NCBI RefSeq assembly: GCF_017086405.1
Contig: NZ_CP070973.1
Location: 5,364,739 to 5,428,738, forward strand
DNA: 64,000 nucleotides
Source: Mycobacterium gordonae
GTDB taxonomy: Bacteria; Actinomycetota; Actinomycetes; Mycobacteriales; Mycobacteriaceae
Direction of reading: 5' to 3'
Part shown: piece by piece, positions 56,442 through 64,000 of the stretch
Position numbering within the stretch: position 1 is the stretch's first letter
Layout: the number at the start of each line of letters is the position of its first letter
The notes under the pieces: model-generated
Database searches by the model: none
Seen by the model: only the letters and a program-made list of their open reading frames with translations
Told to the model about the DNA's origin: nothing
Program-made: the position numbers and the translations under genes

Positions 56442-57395
56442 ATGACGAAACCGTTGATCGCTCCGACCAGAGTCTTCCGGGACTACTTGTGCAATTCGTT
56501 GGTGTGGAGGGATTTTCTGGTTCAAGGTGGCTTCGTCAACGGCGACATCGTCATCGTCACCCCCGTCAAGTCCGGGACGACGTGGACCCAGCGAATAGTC
56601 CAGCAGATCCTGCGCAATGGGGCTGAGAACGGCGGTAGCCTCTCGGATACCTCGCCGTGGCTGGATTCCAGCTGGGGCGATCACGCTGAGATGCTCGACG
56701 TGCTCGCGCGCCAGCGCGAGCTTGGGGGCAGGCGGGTCATCAAATCCCATCTACCCGCGGACGCGCTGCCGATCGCCGCAGAGGCTCGGTACGTGTTCGT
56801 CGGGAGAAACGGCAAGGACTCGGGAATCAGCTTCCACAACATGCTTACCAACTACTCCGAATCGACGATGTCGACGATCAACCAGACCTACGCGAAGTGG
56901 TCGGGCGAATCGACACCATTGGTGGTTCCCGAGAACTTGCAGGCATTCTTCGATCTGTGGCTCGATACCGGCGGCAGCGGCTGCGGCGACCTGTTCGACC
57001 TGGTGCGGTCGTGGTGGGAATTGCGCGGCGAGCCGAATGTCCTACTGCTGCACTACCGGCAGCTCACTGATGATCTCCCGGGCCAGATCACCCGACTCGC
57101 CGCATTCATCGGCATCGACCCGGCATCGTTGGACATCGGTGTCATTGCCGAGCATTGCTCGTTCGACTACATGCGCGGCCACGCGGACAAGATGGCTCCG
57201 TTCAACGGGGCACACATGTCGAGCGCCCAAGCCTTCTTCCACAAGGGGCCCACGCGTGATTACCGCAGCGAGCTCACGTCGGAACAGGTTGCGCGCTTCG
57301 ACCAGGTCGCCGTGCAGAAATTGGGCAGCCAGTGCGCGCACTGGCTCGAAAGGGGCGAGTTATCGGACGGCTGCGAGGTCGGCGGCCTCCGCTAG
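56442..57395 (+). CDS. PAPS-dependent sulfotransferase
   Basis: This roughly 317-residue sulfotransferase has a 5'-phosphosulfate loop VTPVKSGTTWTQRIVQQIL near residue 42, and a 3'-phosphate region YVFVGRNGKDSGISFHN. The C-terminal loop reads HKGPTRDYRS instead of the common RKG-x-x-GDW. It would sulfate a lipid or small molecule using PAPS made by the CysDN branch. ATG 56442 has AGGCAGGG six bases upstream; GTG 56439 is an alternative. The last 36 bases overlap the convergent MFS gene. Confidence 0.88.
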   Translation: MTKPLIAPTRVFRDYLCNSLVWRDFLVQGGFVNGDIVIVTPVKSGTTWTQRIVQQILRNGAENGGSLSDTSPWLDSSWGDHAEMLDVLARQRELGGRRVIKSHLPADALPIAAEARYVFVGRNGKDSGISFHNMLTNYSESTMSTINQTYAKWSGESTPLVVPENLQAFFDLWLDTGGSGCGDLFDLVRSWWELRGEPNVLLLHYRQLTDDLPGQITRLAAFIGIDPASLDIGVIAEHCSFDYMRGHADKMAPFNGAHMSSAQAFFHKGPTRDYRSELTSEQVARFDQVAVQKLGSQCAHWLERGELSDGCEVGGLR

Positions 57396-59417
57396 CTCGT
57401 CGCAGTCGTGATACCAATCCCGTTGGACTAGAACGTCATCCGCTATCCGCTGCAGGGCAGCGTCGAACTCTTCGTCGCCCTCATCGGCGAAGCCGGCTGG
57501 CAGTGTGAGGTTGTCGACAACCCAGCGCCGGATCAGAGCAGACACGGAGTCGACCTGACGTAGCCCCTCGGCGGTCAGCGAAAGCTCGCCGCCGGCGCGC
57601 GACACGTAACCGAGTTGCACCAGACGGTCGAAGACAGGTTCGAAGACTTGATGAGGTAAGTGGAACCGACGGGCGATGTCGATGAGCCGCGCGGTCTCCC
57701 CGGATCGTTCGTCCTGGTAGACCCGCAGTACCCCCCACAGCCCCGCGACGTCGAGTTCACAATCAGGTTGGGAAGCAAGGTCTTCCAGGTGCACCTGCGG
57801 CGTCTCGGACAGCAGGTTTGCGACCGCGATCTCCAGGACGTCCGCTGGCGTCTTGACTCTCGGCACAGCGAAACCGTCTCCCAGGCAGGTGGGGCTGTCG
57901 TGAACCCCGGTGAGGGGAGCCTCATGCAGGAAGAGCGCGAAAACGAAGCCGGTCAACGCGACGAATGCCGCGCACAGGAACACTTGCGACAACGAGCGGG
58001 CGTACGCCCCGACCATCAGCGACGCGAGATGCTGCGGGAGATGGTGCATGGCTGCCGGCGAATGCATGACCTCGGCAGACATGCCGTTGGCCGTCAGGAC
58101 CGAACCCACTCGCCCGCCCAGGAAGTTGGCGAACAGCGCGCCGAAGATGGCGGCGCCGAATGCCCCACCGACCAGACGGAAGAAGGTCACTCCCGAAGTG
58201 GCGACCCCAAGGTCTTGAAAACACGACGTGTTCTGCACGATGAGGATGAGGACCTGCATGGCGAAACCGATGCCCGCGCCGAGGATCACGAGGTAGAACG
58301 ACTGCACCGCCCAGGGCGTCGACTCGTCCATCCGGGCCAGCAGCAGGAAGCCGACGGCCATCAGCGCCGTGCCCGCCAGCGGGAAGATTTTGTACCGGCC
58401 GGTCCGACCAACCAGAATGCCGACGGCCAACGATGTGGTCAACAAACCGACCACCATGGGCAGCGTGCGCAGGCCGGAGGTGGTCGCCGAGACACCATCG
58501 ACGTAGCGCAGATACATCGGCACGAAGGTCAACGCGCCCAGCATCGCGAATCCCACCAACAATGACAGCACCGCACACACCGAGAAGACCGGGCTGCGGA
58601 ATAGTCGGGGCGGCAAAATGCCCGCAGCCGCACGACTTTCCACCCAGACGAAAAGCACCAGCGCTAGACCGGCGGCAGCGAACAGCGCCATGATCGGCAG
58701 CGAACCCCAGGCGTAGGTGGTGCCGCCCCAACTCGTGGCCATGATCAAAGCCGTGGCGGCGAAGCCGATCACAAGTATTCCGACGTAGTCGATGGCCGGT
58801 CTGGGCCGTCGGGGCAGCGCGGGGATGGCTGCGGCGGCCACCGCGAGAACCGTGAGGGAAGTGGGCACATTGACCCAGAACGCCCAGCGCCAGTTCAGGT
58901 AGTCGGCGCACAGGCCACCCAGGAACGGGCCAGCCACCGTGCCGACCCCGAATATCGCCCCGAGGGCTCCCTGAAAGGTGCCGCGGCTGCGCAGCGGAAA
59001 CACTTCACCGACCAGTGCGGCGGACGTCACGGCGATGGCACCCGCGCCGACGCCCTGCACCATGCGGGAACCAGCCAACATGGCCATCGTTTGGGAGCAC
59101 GCGCACAACACCGAGCCGGTCAGAAAAATCATGGCCGCACTGCCCAGCACCCGTTTGCGGCCCAGCAGGTCGCCGAGCTTGCCGGCTGCCGGGACGACGA
59201 CGATGCCGCCGAGCAGATACGCGGTGACCGCCCACGACTGCTGTCCGGCGTCGCCCAGATCTGCCACGATCGTCGGTAACGCGGGCACCACCATGGCCTG
59301 GTCCATCGCCGCGACTACCACGCCAAGCGCAAGCGCAGCGAAAATTACCCGGCTCCGGACGGAACTGACTGTGTTGCTGGGGGATCGATCACCGATAGCA
59401 GCGGTCGGGTTCGTCAT
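57360..59417 (-). CDS. DHA2-family MFS exporter with C-terminal winged-helix-like domain
   Basis: This 685-residue transporter of the EmrB/QacA type has about 14 membrane helices in residues 20-510, including MDQAMVVPALPTIVADL and GKLGDLLGRKRVLG. A soluble C-terminal domain of about 160 residues follows, with a helix-rich segment RLIDIARRFHLPHQVFEPVFDRLVQLGYVS(R) and LSLTAEGLRQV, the pattern of a winged helix. Rv1877 is of similar length and may be related. ATG 59417 was chosen, with GGGAACGGAA before it. Substrate unknown. Confidence 0.87.
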   Translation of the reverse strand: MTNPTAAIGDRSPSNTVSSVRSRVIFAALALGVVVAAMDQAMVVPALPTIVADLGDAGQQSWAVTAYLLGGIVVVPAAGKLGDLLGRKRVLGSAAMIFLTGSVLCACSQTMAMLAGSRMVQGVGAGAIAVTSAALVGEVFPLRSRGTFQGALGAIFGVGTVAGPFLGGLCADYLNWRWAFWVNVPTSLTVLAVAAAAIPALPRRPRPAIDYVGILVIGFAATALIMATSWGGTTYAWGSLPIMALFAAAGLALVLFVWVESRAAAGILPPRLFRSPVFSVCAVLSLLVGFAMLGALTFVPMYLRYVDGVSATTSGLRTLPMVVGLLTTSLAVGILVGRTGRYKIFPLAGTALMAVGFLLLARMDESTPWAVQSFYLVILGAGIGFAMQVLILIVQNTSCFQDLGVATSGVTFFRLVGGAFGAAIFGALFANFLGGRVGSVLTANGMSAEVMHSPAAMHHLPQHLASLMVGAYARSLSQVFLCAAFVALTGFVFALFLHEAPLTGVHDSPTCLGDGFAVPRVKTPADVLEIAVANLLSETPQVHLEDLASQPDCELDVAGLWGVLRVYQDERSGETARLIDIARRFHLPHQVFEPVFDRLVQLGYVSRAGGELSLTAEGLRQVDSVSALIRRWVVDNLTLPAGFADEGDEEFDAALQRIADDVLVQRDWYHDCDELAEAADLAAVR

Positions 59418-59896
59418 GGTTCCGTTCCCGTCGATATTTGGCCCCAAAACTCGGGATTACGTCGAGTTTGTCGGGAAAGTTCCGCTGCGTCTACAGATAG
59501 TCGAATTCGGAATTGTATTCGAGCTCAACATTGCAGGCACTAATAAAAGCCGGATGATCGCAGCCGGATCATCCCTCGCTCATGGTGAGACGGTCTCGGC
59601 CATCTTGTTCACCGGCATGGTAAGCACCTGCGCCCCGCTCATGAATCGGACTCCGTCCATCCCCAGGACCTCGACGCTCACCGAGAAGGCTGACCCGAAT
59701 CGGCATCCCGACATCTGGTCGCTCTGATTTTCCCCGGCGTTATGCCGTTGTATACGGACCCGATTCCGATCCGCTGTCCGCGGCCGTAGTTATGCCGGCT
59801 ATGGATGTTTACCGGCTTCGCGATGATGTATGTTCTCGACAAATCCACAGTGACGACTGTCGGTGTGACGGCGTCGCACAAAGTGGGAGGCGCGCC
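59418..59896. other. Long intergenic region between the MFS gene and PE remnant
   Basis: This is 479 bp without a convincing gene. It has an inverted repeat TCGAAT (59501-59506)/ATTCGA (59517-59522) about 90 bp from the MFS start, and a perfect hairpin GGATGATC (59552-59559)/GATCATCC (59567-59574). A short minus-strand reading (59580-59714, 44 codons) has plausible composition, but I could not match it to any family. Confidence 0.45.
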
Positions 59897-60115
59897 ATGT
59901 CATTCCTGTCGATTACGCCGCAACTGCTGTCGGCAACCGCTACCGGTGTCGCGAAAATCGGCTCCGGCATCGTCGCGGCCGACGTGGCTGCAGCGGGCGC
60001 CACCACCAACGTGCTCGCCGCCGGCGCCCACGAGGTTTCGACGGCAACAATCGCGACGCTATTCGGCGCAGATCGGCAGATTCCGGCTGGTGTTCCGCAC
60101 CGATCGGCCGCCTGA
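59897..60115 (+). pseudogene. PE-domain gene remnant
   Basis: A 72-residue product begins MSFLSITPQLLSATATGVAK and continues GATTNVLAAGAHEVSTATIATLFGA. That is the first 55-60 residues of a PE domain, with GGGAGG before the ATG. After LFGA, where a PE domain normally continues to about residue 100 (YQALSAQ...), the reading changes and ends at TGA. It looks like a truncated or frameshifted PE gene. A functional short PE is less likely. Confidence 0.7.
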
Positions 60116-60249
60116 GCACGGGCGGTGAGCCGTCGTTAACGATCGGATCGTTCCGGCTGGTGACCGGTGATGTCCGCAGCAACACCTAAGTTGCCACCCC
60201 GTTACGTTCGCATCGACAGCGGTGCCGGGCCAGGGATTGTCTTTGCAGC

Positions 60250-60876
60250 TCATTCCGACACCAGGGTCACCCAGCGGGTGGCTGTGGGACGACGGGCTAC
60301 CTCGGCGCAGAGATAGTGAGCCAGGTCTGATCGGTGCAACGTTTGCCTCGACCCGACCCGACCGGCGACTTCGATTGGAGTGGAGGCTGATTCGTCATCA
60401 AGCCGCGGTGGCCGCACTACAGTGATTCGGAGCTCGCAACCTGCGATCAGCTCTTCTTGTCTGTCCACTTCAGTCAGTCGTTCTCGGCCAACGGCTCTGG
60501 TATAGACCAACCGGCCGAACCAGGACAGTCGTCCCGCGCTTGCTGCGCCGCCCAGGGCTGACACCACGATCAGATGTGCGTCGGTTGCCACGTCGGCGAC
60601 CGCCGACAACAGCACCTTCGTTGCATCGGAGCGCACCGTGCCGACATCGCCGTCACGGCGCGGCGCGACCAGCGTGATAACGGCATCGGCAGCACCCACC
60701 GCATCGGTGACCGCCATCTGGTCGGTAGCATCACCGCCGATGACACGTGTTGTCGCGCAACGTGTTCCGACACGCTCTACGTCGCGTGCCAGCACTGTGA
60801 CAGTGTGTTCGCGTTCGAGCATGGGAAGCAACAGGGTGCCGGTCAATCCCGTGGCGCCAAGCAAGGTGACTCTCAT
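60250..60876 (-). CDS. NAD(P)-binding SDR-type (atypical short-chain) protein
   Basis: This 208-residue protein has the dinucleotide motif VTLLGATGLTGTLLLPML at the N-terminus, followed by LVAPRRDGD and VVSALGGAA. It belongs to the NAD(P)-dependent epimerase/SDR_a5-like group, such as NmrA or YwnB-like proteins. It is divergent from a TetR gene, with two matching palindromes between them, and its predicted promoter overlaps them. Reaction unknown. Confidence 0.85.
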   Translation of the reverse strand: MRVTLLGATGLTGTLLLPMLEREHTVTVLARDVERVGTRCATTRVIGGDATDQMAVTDAVGAADAVITLVAPRRDGDVGTVRSDATKVLLSAVADVATDAHLIVVSALGGAASAGRLSWFGRLVYTRAVGRERLTEVDRQEELIAGCELRITVVRPPRLDDESASTPIEVAGRVGSRQTLHRSDLAHYLCAEVARRPTATRWVTLVSE

Positions 60877-60896
60877 TGCAACAAAACTCCGACCTC

Positions 60897-60949
60897 ATGT
60901 TGACTCCGACAACATCAAGATAGCCGCTAATGTTGTCAACGTCAACATT
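60897..60949. promoter_or_regulatory. Two palindromic operators (ATGTTG-N7-CAACAT) over the SDR promoter
   Basis: Site 1 is ATGTTG-ACTCCGA-CAACAT (60897-60915). Site 2 is AATGTTG-TCAACGT-CAACATT (60929-60949). Both are perfect inverted repeats with seven-nt spacers, and their centres are 33 bp apart. On the minus strand TTGACG (complement of 60940-60945), 17 nt and TATCTT (complement of 60917-60922) make a good promoter for the SDR gene, so bound repressor would block it. Confidence 0.7.
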
Positions 60950-60959
60950 GAGGAGAGGC

Positions 60960-61361
60960 GTGGATATCAGGACTTATCACCACGCAAACCTGCGGGCGGC
61001 ACTGGTAGAGGCCGGTCTGCAACTACTGGATGAGGGCGGCCCGGAGACGGTGCAAATCCGAGTGGCCGCCATGATGGTGGGGGTTAGCCATGCCGCGCCG
61101 GCGCGCCACTTCAGCACCGCGGCAGGCTTTCTGGCGGCTGTCGCTGCGGTTGGTTACGAGCAGCTGGCCGACGCACTGGCCGCTTCCGCTGCCGCCCAAA
61201 CCGATTCGCGCAGAGCTTTTCGCGCCGTCGGATTGGCCTACGCGATCAGAACGCGCGTTCAAAGCCCAGGACCACGGCCCTCGCCGCGAAGGCTAACCCG
61301 GGGAGCATTGAATTGGCTGTCGAATGATGGGATCCGCGACGCGGCTCGCTTGAGACCGTAA
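60960..61361 (+). pseudogene. TetR-family regulator with disrupted C-terminus
   Basis: The reading from GTG 60960 (GGAGAGG upstream) encodes an intact N-terminal TetR domain: TYHHANLRAALVEAGLQLLD and VSHAAPARHF. It then shows the start of a WHG-type effector domain to about residue 100 (AFRAVGLAYAIR). After that it turns into a basic, Pro-rich stretch ending at 133 residues, while relatives have about 190. A deletion or frameshift near 61250 is likely. DNA binding might survive, but dimerisation or ligand sensing probably does not. Confidence 0.65.
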
Positions 61362-61527
61362 TCGATAACGCAAAATCGTTGGTGCGGAGTGGCCTTGAGG
61401 AAGGGGGTGGTGGCTGATGTGACAACCGGTCACGGCCGTCCCATGAGCGGTCCGACCTGCGGTCGCCAGTGCCGATTCCCGCCTGATAACGACGTAGCGA
61501 GCGCTCGATGCGATCCACCTGCAAGGA

Positions 61528-63810
61528 TCATCGCAGCCGGATCGTCACCTCGTCGATGGTGCCGTTGAAGGCAAACGTGCCGTCATAGGTGTCGGCCGCC
61601 GGGGTTCCACCGTCCATGCCGACGTCGACCCCTTCGTCGGCGCTGAAGCCGAATGGCACAGTGCGCTCGATCCGTGACGCACCGACCTGGCGGCCGTCCA
61701 CCAGCAATCTAGCCAGCCCACCTTTGCCCAGACCGCCACCGTCGTAATCGAATTCGATCGCAACCGTCGCCGCTCCGGCGGGCAACACCTTCGTCGCGGT
61801 GACGGTGGTGTACTCCGAGCCGAAGTAGTTGTATGTGAATGCGGGCAGCCCGTTGAGCACGTACAGCGACATCCCCGCGAAGTAGCCGCCAGCTGCCAAC
61901 AGGACCCCCGATACCGCCGCACCGCCAGGGGTGTCGATTGACGCGGTGATCGAATACGACCGGTTGAACGCGCTGCGGATGATGTCCTCGGGCATCCGGA
62001 TTGCCCCCTGTCCGAAGGAAATCGAGGACCGCTCGCCCAGAATCGTGGGGCGCGCGCCCATCGCACGGATGGGTCCGCGGTCATCGAGCGGGAACACATT
62101 GCAGGCGGCGGCTTCGGCGTCAAACAGGGCCTGCAGTTCGGCGAGCTTGTCTGGACGCTCGGCAGCGAGGTCGGTGGCCTGACTGTAGTCGCTGCGCAGG
62201 TCGTACAGCTCCCAGCGGTCATCGGAGAACGCCGGCAGCGCGCCTTTGCGCCACTGAATCTTGGCGTGGTAGGTGCACGCCATCCATTCCTCGTGATAGA
62301 TACCGCGGGTTCCCTGGATCTCGAAATACTGAGTGCGACGACGACCCTCGGCCTCGGCATCGTCGAAGGTGTACGCCAGACTGATTCCGTCATAGGGCTT
62401 TTGGGCTATACCGTGGACGTCCGTCGGTTGCGGGACACCCGCGGCTTCCAGGACCGTGGGGGCGATGTCGATGACATGGTGAAACTGGCAACGCAGCCCT
62501 CCCCGGTCGGCGATCCGACGGGGCCAGGTCACGATCATCGGGTTACGAGTGCCCCCGAAGTGGCTGGCGAACTGCTTGGTGAATTGGAACGGTGTGCACA
62601 TCGACCATGCGAATCCGACTGGGTATTCGTTGTTGGCCTTCGGCCCGCCGAATTCGTCCATTTTCGACAGCACCACCGCGACGTCCTCCTGCAGTCCGTT
62701 CAGTGCCACCATTTCGTTGAAGACACCGTCGATTCCCCCGGCCGGGGCGGCCCCGTTGTCGCCGATGATGTAGATGAACAAGGTGTTGTCCCACTCCGAC
62801 ATGTCTTTGAGAGCCTGGACCATCCGCCCGATTTCGTGGTCGGTGTGGGCCAGGAATCCCGCGTAGACCTCCATCAGCCTGGCTGCGATGCGCTGCCTAT
62901 CGGGGGAGATGGAGTTCCACGCGGGAATGGAGTCGTGCCGCGCCGTCAACTCGGTGTCCGCGGGGATCACGCCCAGCTGTTTCTGGCGGGTGAAGATCTG
63001 CTCGCGAAGGGTGTCCCAGCCCGCGTCGAAGCGGCCCCGAAAGGGCTCGCTCCACTCGGGTGAGACCTGATGCGGGGCGTGGGTAGCCCCGGGAGCCCAG
63101 TAGGCGAAAAAGGGCCGGTCCGGCGCAACGGCTCGCCCGCGACGCACCCACTCGATCATCCGATCGGCGAGGTCGGTCGTCAGGTGGTAGTTCTCGACAC
63201 CCTCGGGACGTTCGATTGGTGTGGTGCCGTGGTAAAGGCCCGGATTATATTGGTGCGCTTCCCCACCCATGAACCCGTAGAACTCCTCGAAGCCCATTCC
63301 GGTGGGCCACCGATCGAACGGGCCGGCCGGGCTGACCTCCCACACCGGGGTGTTGTGCCATTTGCCGAACGCCGCGGTGCTGTATCCGTTGAGCCGTAGC
63401 GTCTCGGCAATGGTGGCGGCCGATTTCGGGATGATGCTGTTGTAGCCGTCGTAACCGGTGGCCCACTCGGTGATGTTGCCGGTGTTGACCGCATGGTGGT
63501 TCCTGCCGGTGAGCAGTGCCGCCCGCGTCGGTGAACACAACGCCGTGGTATGAAACCGATTGTAGCGCAGACCTTCTCGCGCCAACAGATCGCCGGTGGG
63601 CGAGGGAATTGGACCGCCGAAGGTCGCGGTGGCCCCGAACCCGACGTCGTCGAGCAGCACGATGACCACGTTCGGGGCGCCCTGCGGGGGTCGGATGGGC
63701 GCGATGGTCGGCATCACCGATTCGGCGATCGTGGGACCGGCCCTGCCGCCACTCGGTGTGTCAGGAAGTGGCAGCGTGGTGCGATCGTGTATCGCGTCTC
63801 GGTGGGACAT
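61528..63810 (-). CDS. Arylsulfatase (AtsB/AtsD-like, type I formylglycine sulfatase)
   Basis: This 760-residue sulfatase has metal-binding LLDDVGFG near residues 52-59 and the formylglycine motif LCSPTRAALLTGR with Cys92. It also shows FGKWHN, GDNGAAPAGG and a C-terminal extension of about 200 residues with a beta-rich, concanavalin-like look (DEGVDVGMDGGTPAAD). Similar to Rv0663-type arylsulfatases by memory. No signal peptide is evident. It would remove sulfate from aryl or alkyl esters. ATG 63810 was chosen over 63816. Confidence 0.92.
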   Translation of the reverse strand: MSHRDAIHDRTTLPLPDTPSGGRAGPTIAESVMPTIAPIRPPQGAPNVVIVLLDDVGFGATATFGGPIPSPTGDLLAREGLRYNRFHTTALCSPTRAALLTGRNHHAVNTGNITEWATGYDGYNSIIPKSAATIAETLRLNGYSTAAFGKWHNTPVWEVSPAGPFDRWPTGMGFEEFYGFMGGEAHQYNPGLYHGTTPIERPEGVENYHLTTDLADRMIEWVRRGRAVAPDRPFFAYWAPGATHAPHQVSPEWSEPFRGRFDAGWDTLREQIFTRQKQLGVIPADTELTARHDSIPAWNSISPDRQRIAARLMEVYAGFLAHTDHEIGRMVQALKDMSEWDNTLFIYIIGDNGAAPAGGIDGVFNEMVALNGLQEDVAVVLSKMDEFGGPKANNEYPVGFAWSMCTPFQFTKQFASHFGGTRNPMIVTWPRRIADRGGLRCQFHHVIDIAPTVLEAAGVPQPTDVHGIAQKPYDGISLAYTFDDAEAEGRRRTQYFEIQGTRGIYHEEWMACTYHAKIQWRKGALPAFSDDRWELYDLRSDYSQATDLAAERPDKLAELQALFDAEAAACNVFPLDDRGPIRAMGARPTILGERSSISFGQGAIRMPEDIIRSAFNRSYSITASIDTPGGAAVSGVLLAAGGYFAGMSLYVLNGLPAFTYNYFGSEYTTVTATKVLPAGAATVAIEFDYDGGGLGKGGLARLLVDGRQVGASRIERTVPFGFSADEGVDVGMDGGTPAADTYDGTFAFNGTIDEVTIRLR

Positions 63811-63906
63811 GCGCACGCCTTTTCAGGGGTAGCCGAATTCGTTCTGTTTCGAATACCACAAGGTGCCGCGCCCCGGCGGCGATTTCGCCGACGCGGCCGC
63901 CGCGCG

Positions 63907-64000
63907 TCAGGCCACCCAATAAGCCTGCGACTTAATGGATTTCCTCGGGATCCCGAAGTCGTCCCGCAACACCTTGACGACGGAGCGGGTGGTGCGGCTG
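63907..64000 (-). CDS. Siderophore-interacting protein, 3' end only
   Basis: The last 31 codons of a minus-strand gene read ...RTTRSVVKVLRDDFGIPRKS and then end in SQAYWVA. The pattern V-x-x-x-L-R-x-x-x-G-I-x-x-x-x-I-x-x-x-x-YW is the C-terminus of the SIP domain of ferric-siderophore reductases. Only the tail is in the window, so the call is tentative. It ends 97 bp before the arylsulfatase start, on the same strand. Confidence 0.55.
   Translation of the reverse strand, partial: SRTTRSVVKVLRDDFGIPRKSIKSQAYWVA

Noticed and set aside
59580-59714. 44-codon minus-strand gene in the MFS-PE gap
   Set aside because: Composition is acceptable, but there is no ribosome-binding site and no family match, so it is noted only as a possible remnant.
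1-64000. tRNA, rRNA, CRISPR arrays, insertion sequences, prophage or replication origin
   Set aside because: I looked for cloverleaf-like tRNA sequence, short regularly spaced repeats, transposase motifs, integrase genes and DnaA-box clusters, and found none I could support.

Overview
The window is high-GC chromosomal DNA from a mycobacterium, most likely a slow-growing non-tuberculous species. The reasons are a PE_PGRS gene and a PE remnant, LprA/LprB/LprC lipoproteins, EmbR, PknH and CYP130, and a gene order that follows the M. tuberculosis block Rv1255c-Rv1286 in inverted orientation. Orthology calls come from recognising protein sequence and from synteny; no database search was run. The species was not determined.

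Layout. 1-4.5 kb: 5' part of cysN and complete cysD (sulfate activation), then an inserted rimB-like/rimK/aspartoacylase-like operon, then canA. 4.7-10 kb: the oppBCDA peptide importer. 10-17.5 kb: an alpha/beta hydrolase, a GMC oxidoreductase, an SbcC/SbcD-like ATPase-nuclease pair and a SixA-type phosphatase. 17.5-20.6 kb: a PE_PGRS gene, lprC and lprB. 20.8-24.4 kb: a heterodimeric ABC exporter (Rv1273c/Rv1272c type).

24.5-39.8 kb is the expanded part and the most interesting. In order it holds lprA, a DUF4189 secreted protein, two secreted C39-like peptidases, embR, a receptor Ser/Thr kinase, an Rv1747-like FHA-ABC transporter, a second lprA, a second DUF4189 gene, a second FHA-ABC transporter and a second receptor kinase (PknH type). 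M. tuberculosis has one copy of most of these here and no FHA-ABC gene at this place. The two transporter genes share an apparently identical 1.8-kb block, which points to recent duplication or gene conversion. The two kinases share a nearly identical catalytic domain but carry unrelated ectodomains. The likely logic is a kinase that senses outside signals, FHA domains that read phosphothreonine, a transporter, and cell-envelope lipoproteins and peptidases.

39.8-59.4 kb: an RHH-like hypothetical gene with a strongly patterned upstream site, the Rv1264 adenylyl cyclase, a DNA glycosylase, amiB2, a HIT protein, a very large GGDEF/EAL membrane protein, an LLM oxidoreductase, an FAD monooxygenase, udgB, tap, an FAD-linked oxidase, cyp130 with its TetR gene, a sulfotransferase, and an MFS exporter with a C-terminal winged-helix-like domain. 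59.4-64 kb looks eroded: a PE remnant, an SDR gene facing a truncated TetR gene across two clean palindromes, a large arylsulfatase, and the 3' end of a siderophore-interacting protein gene.
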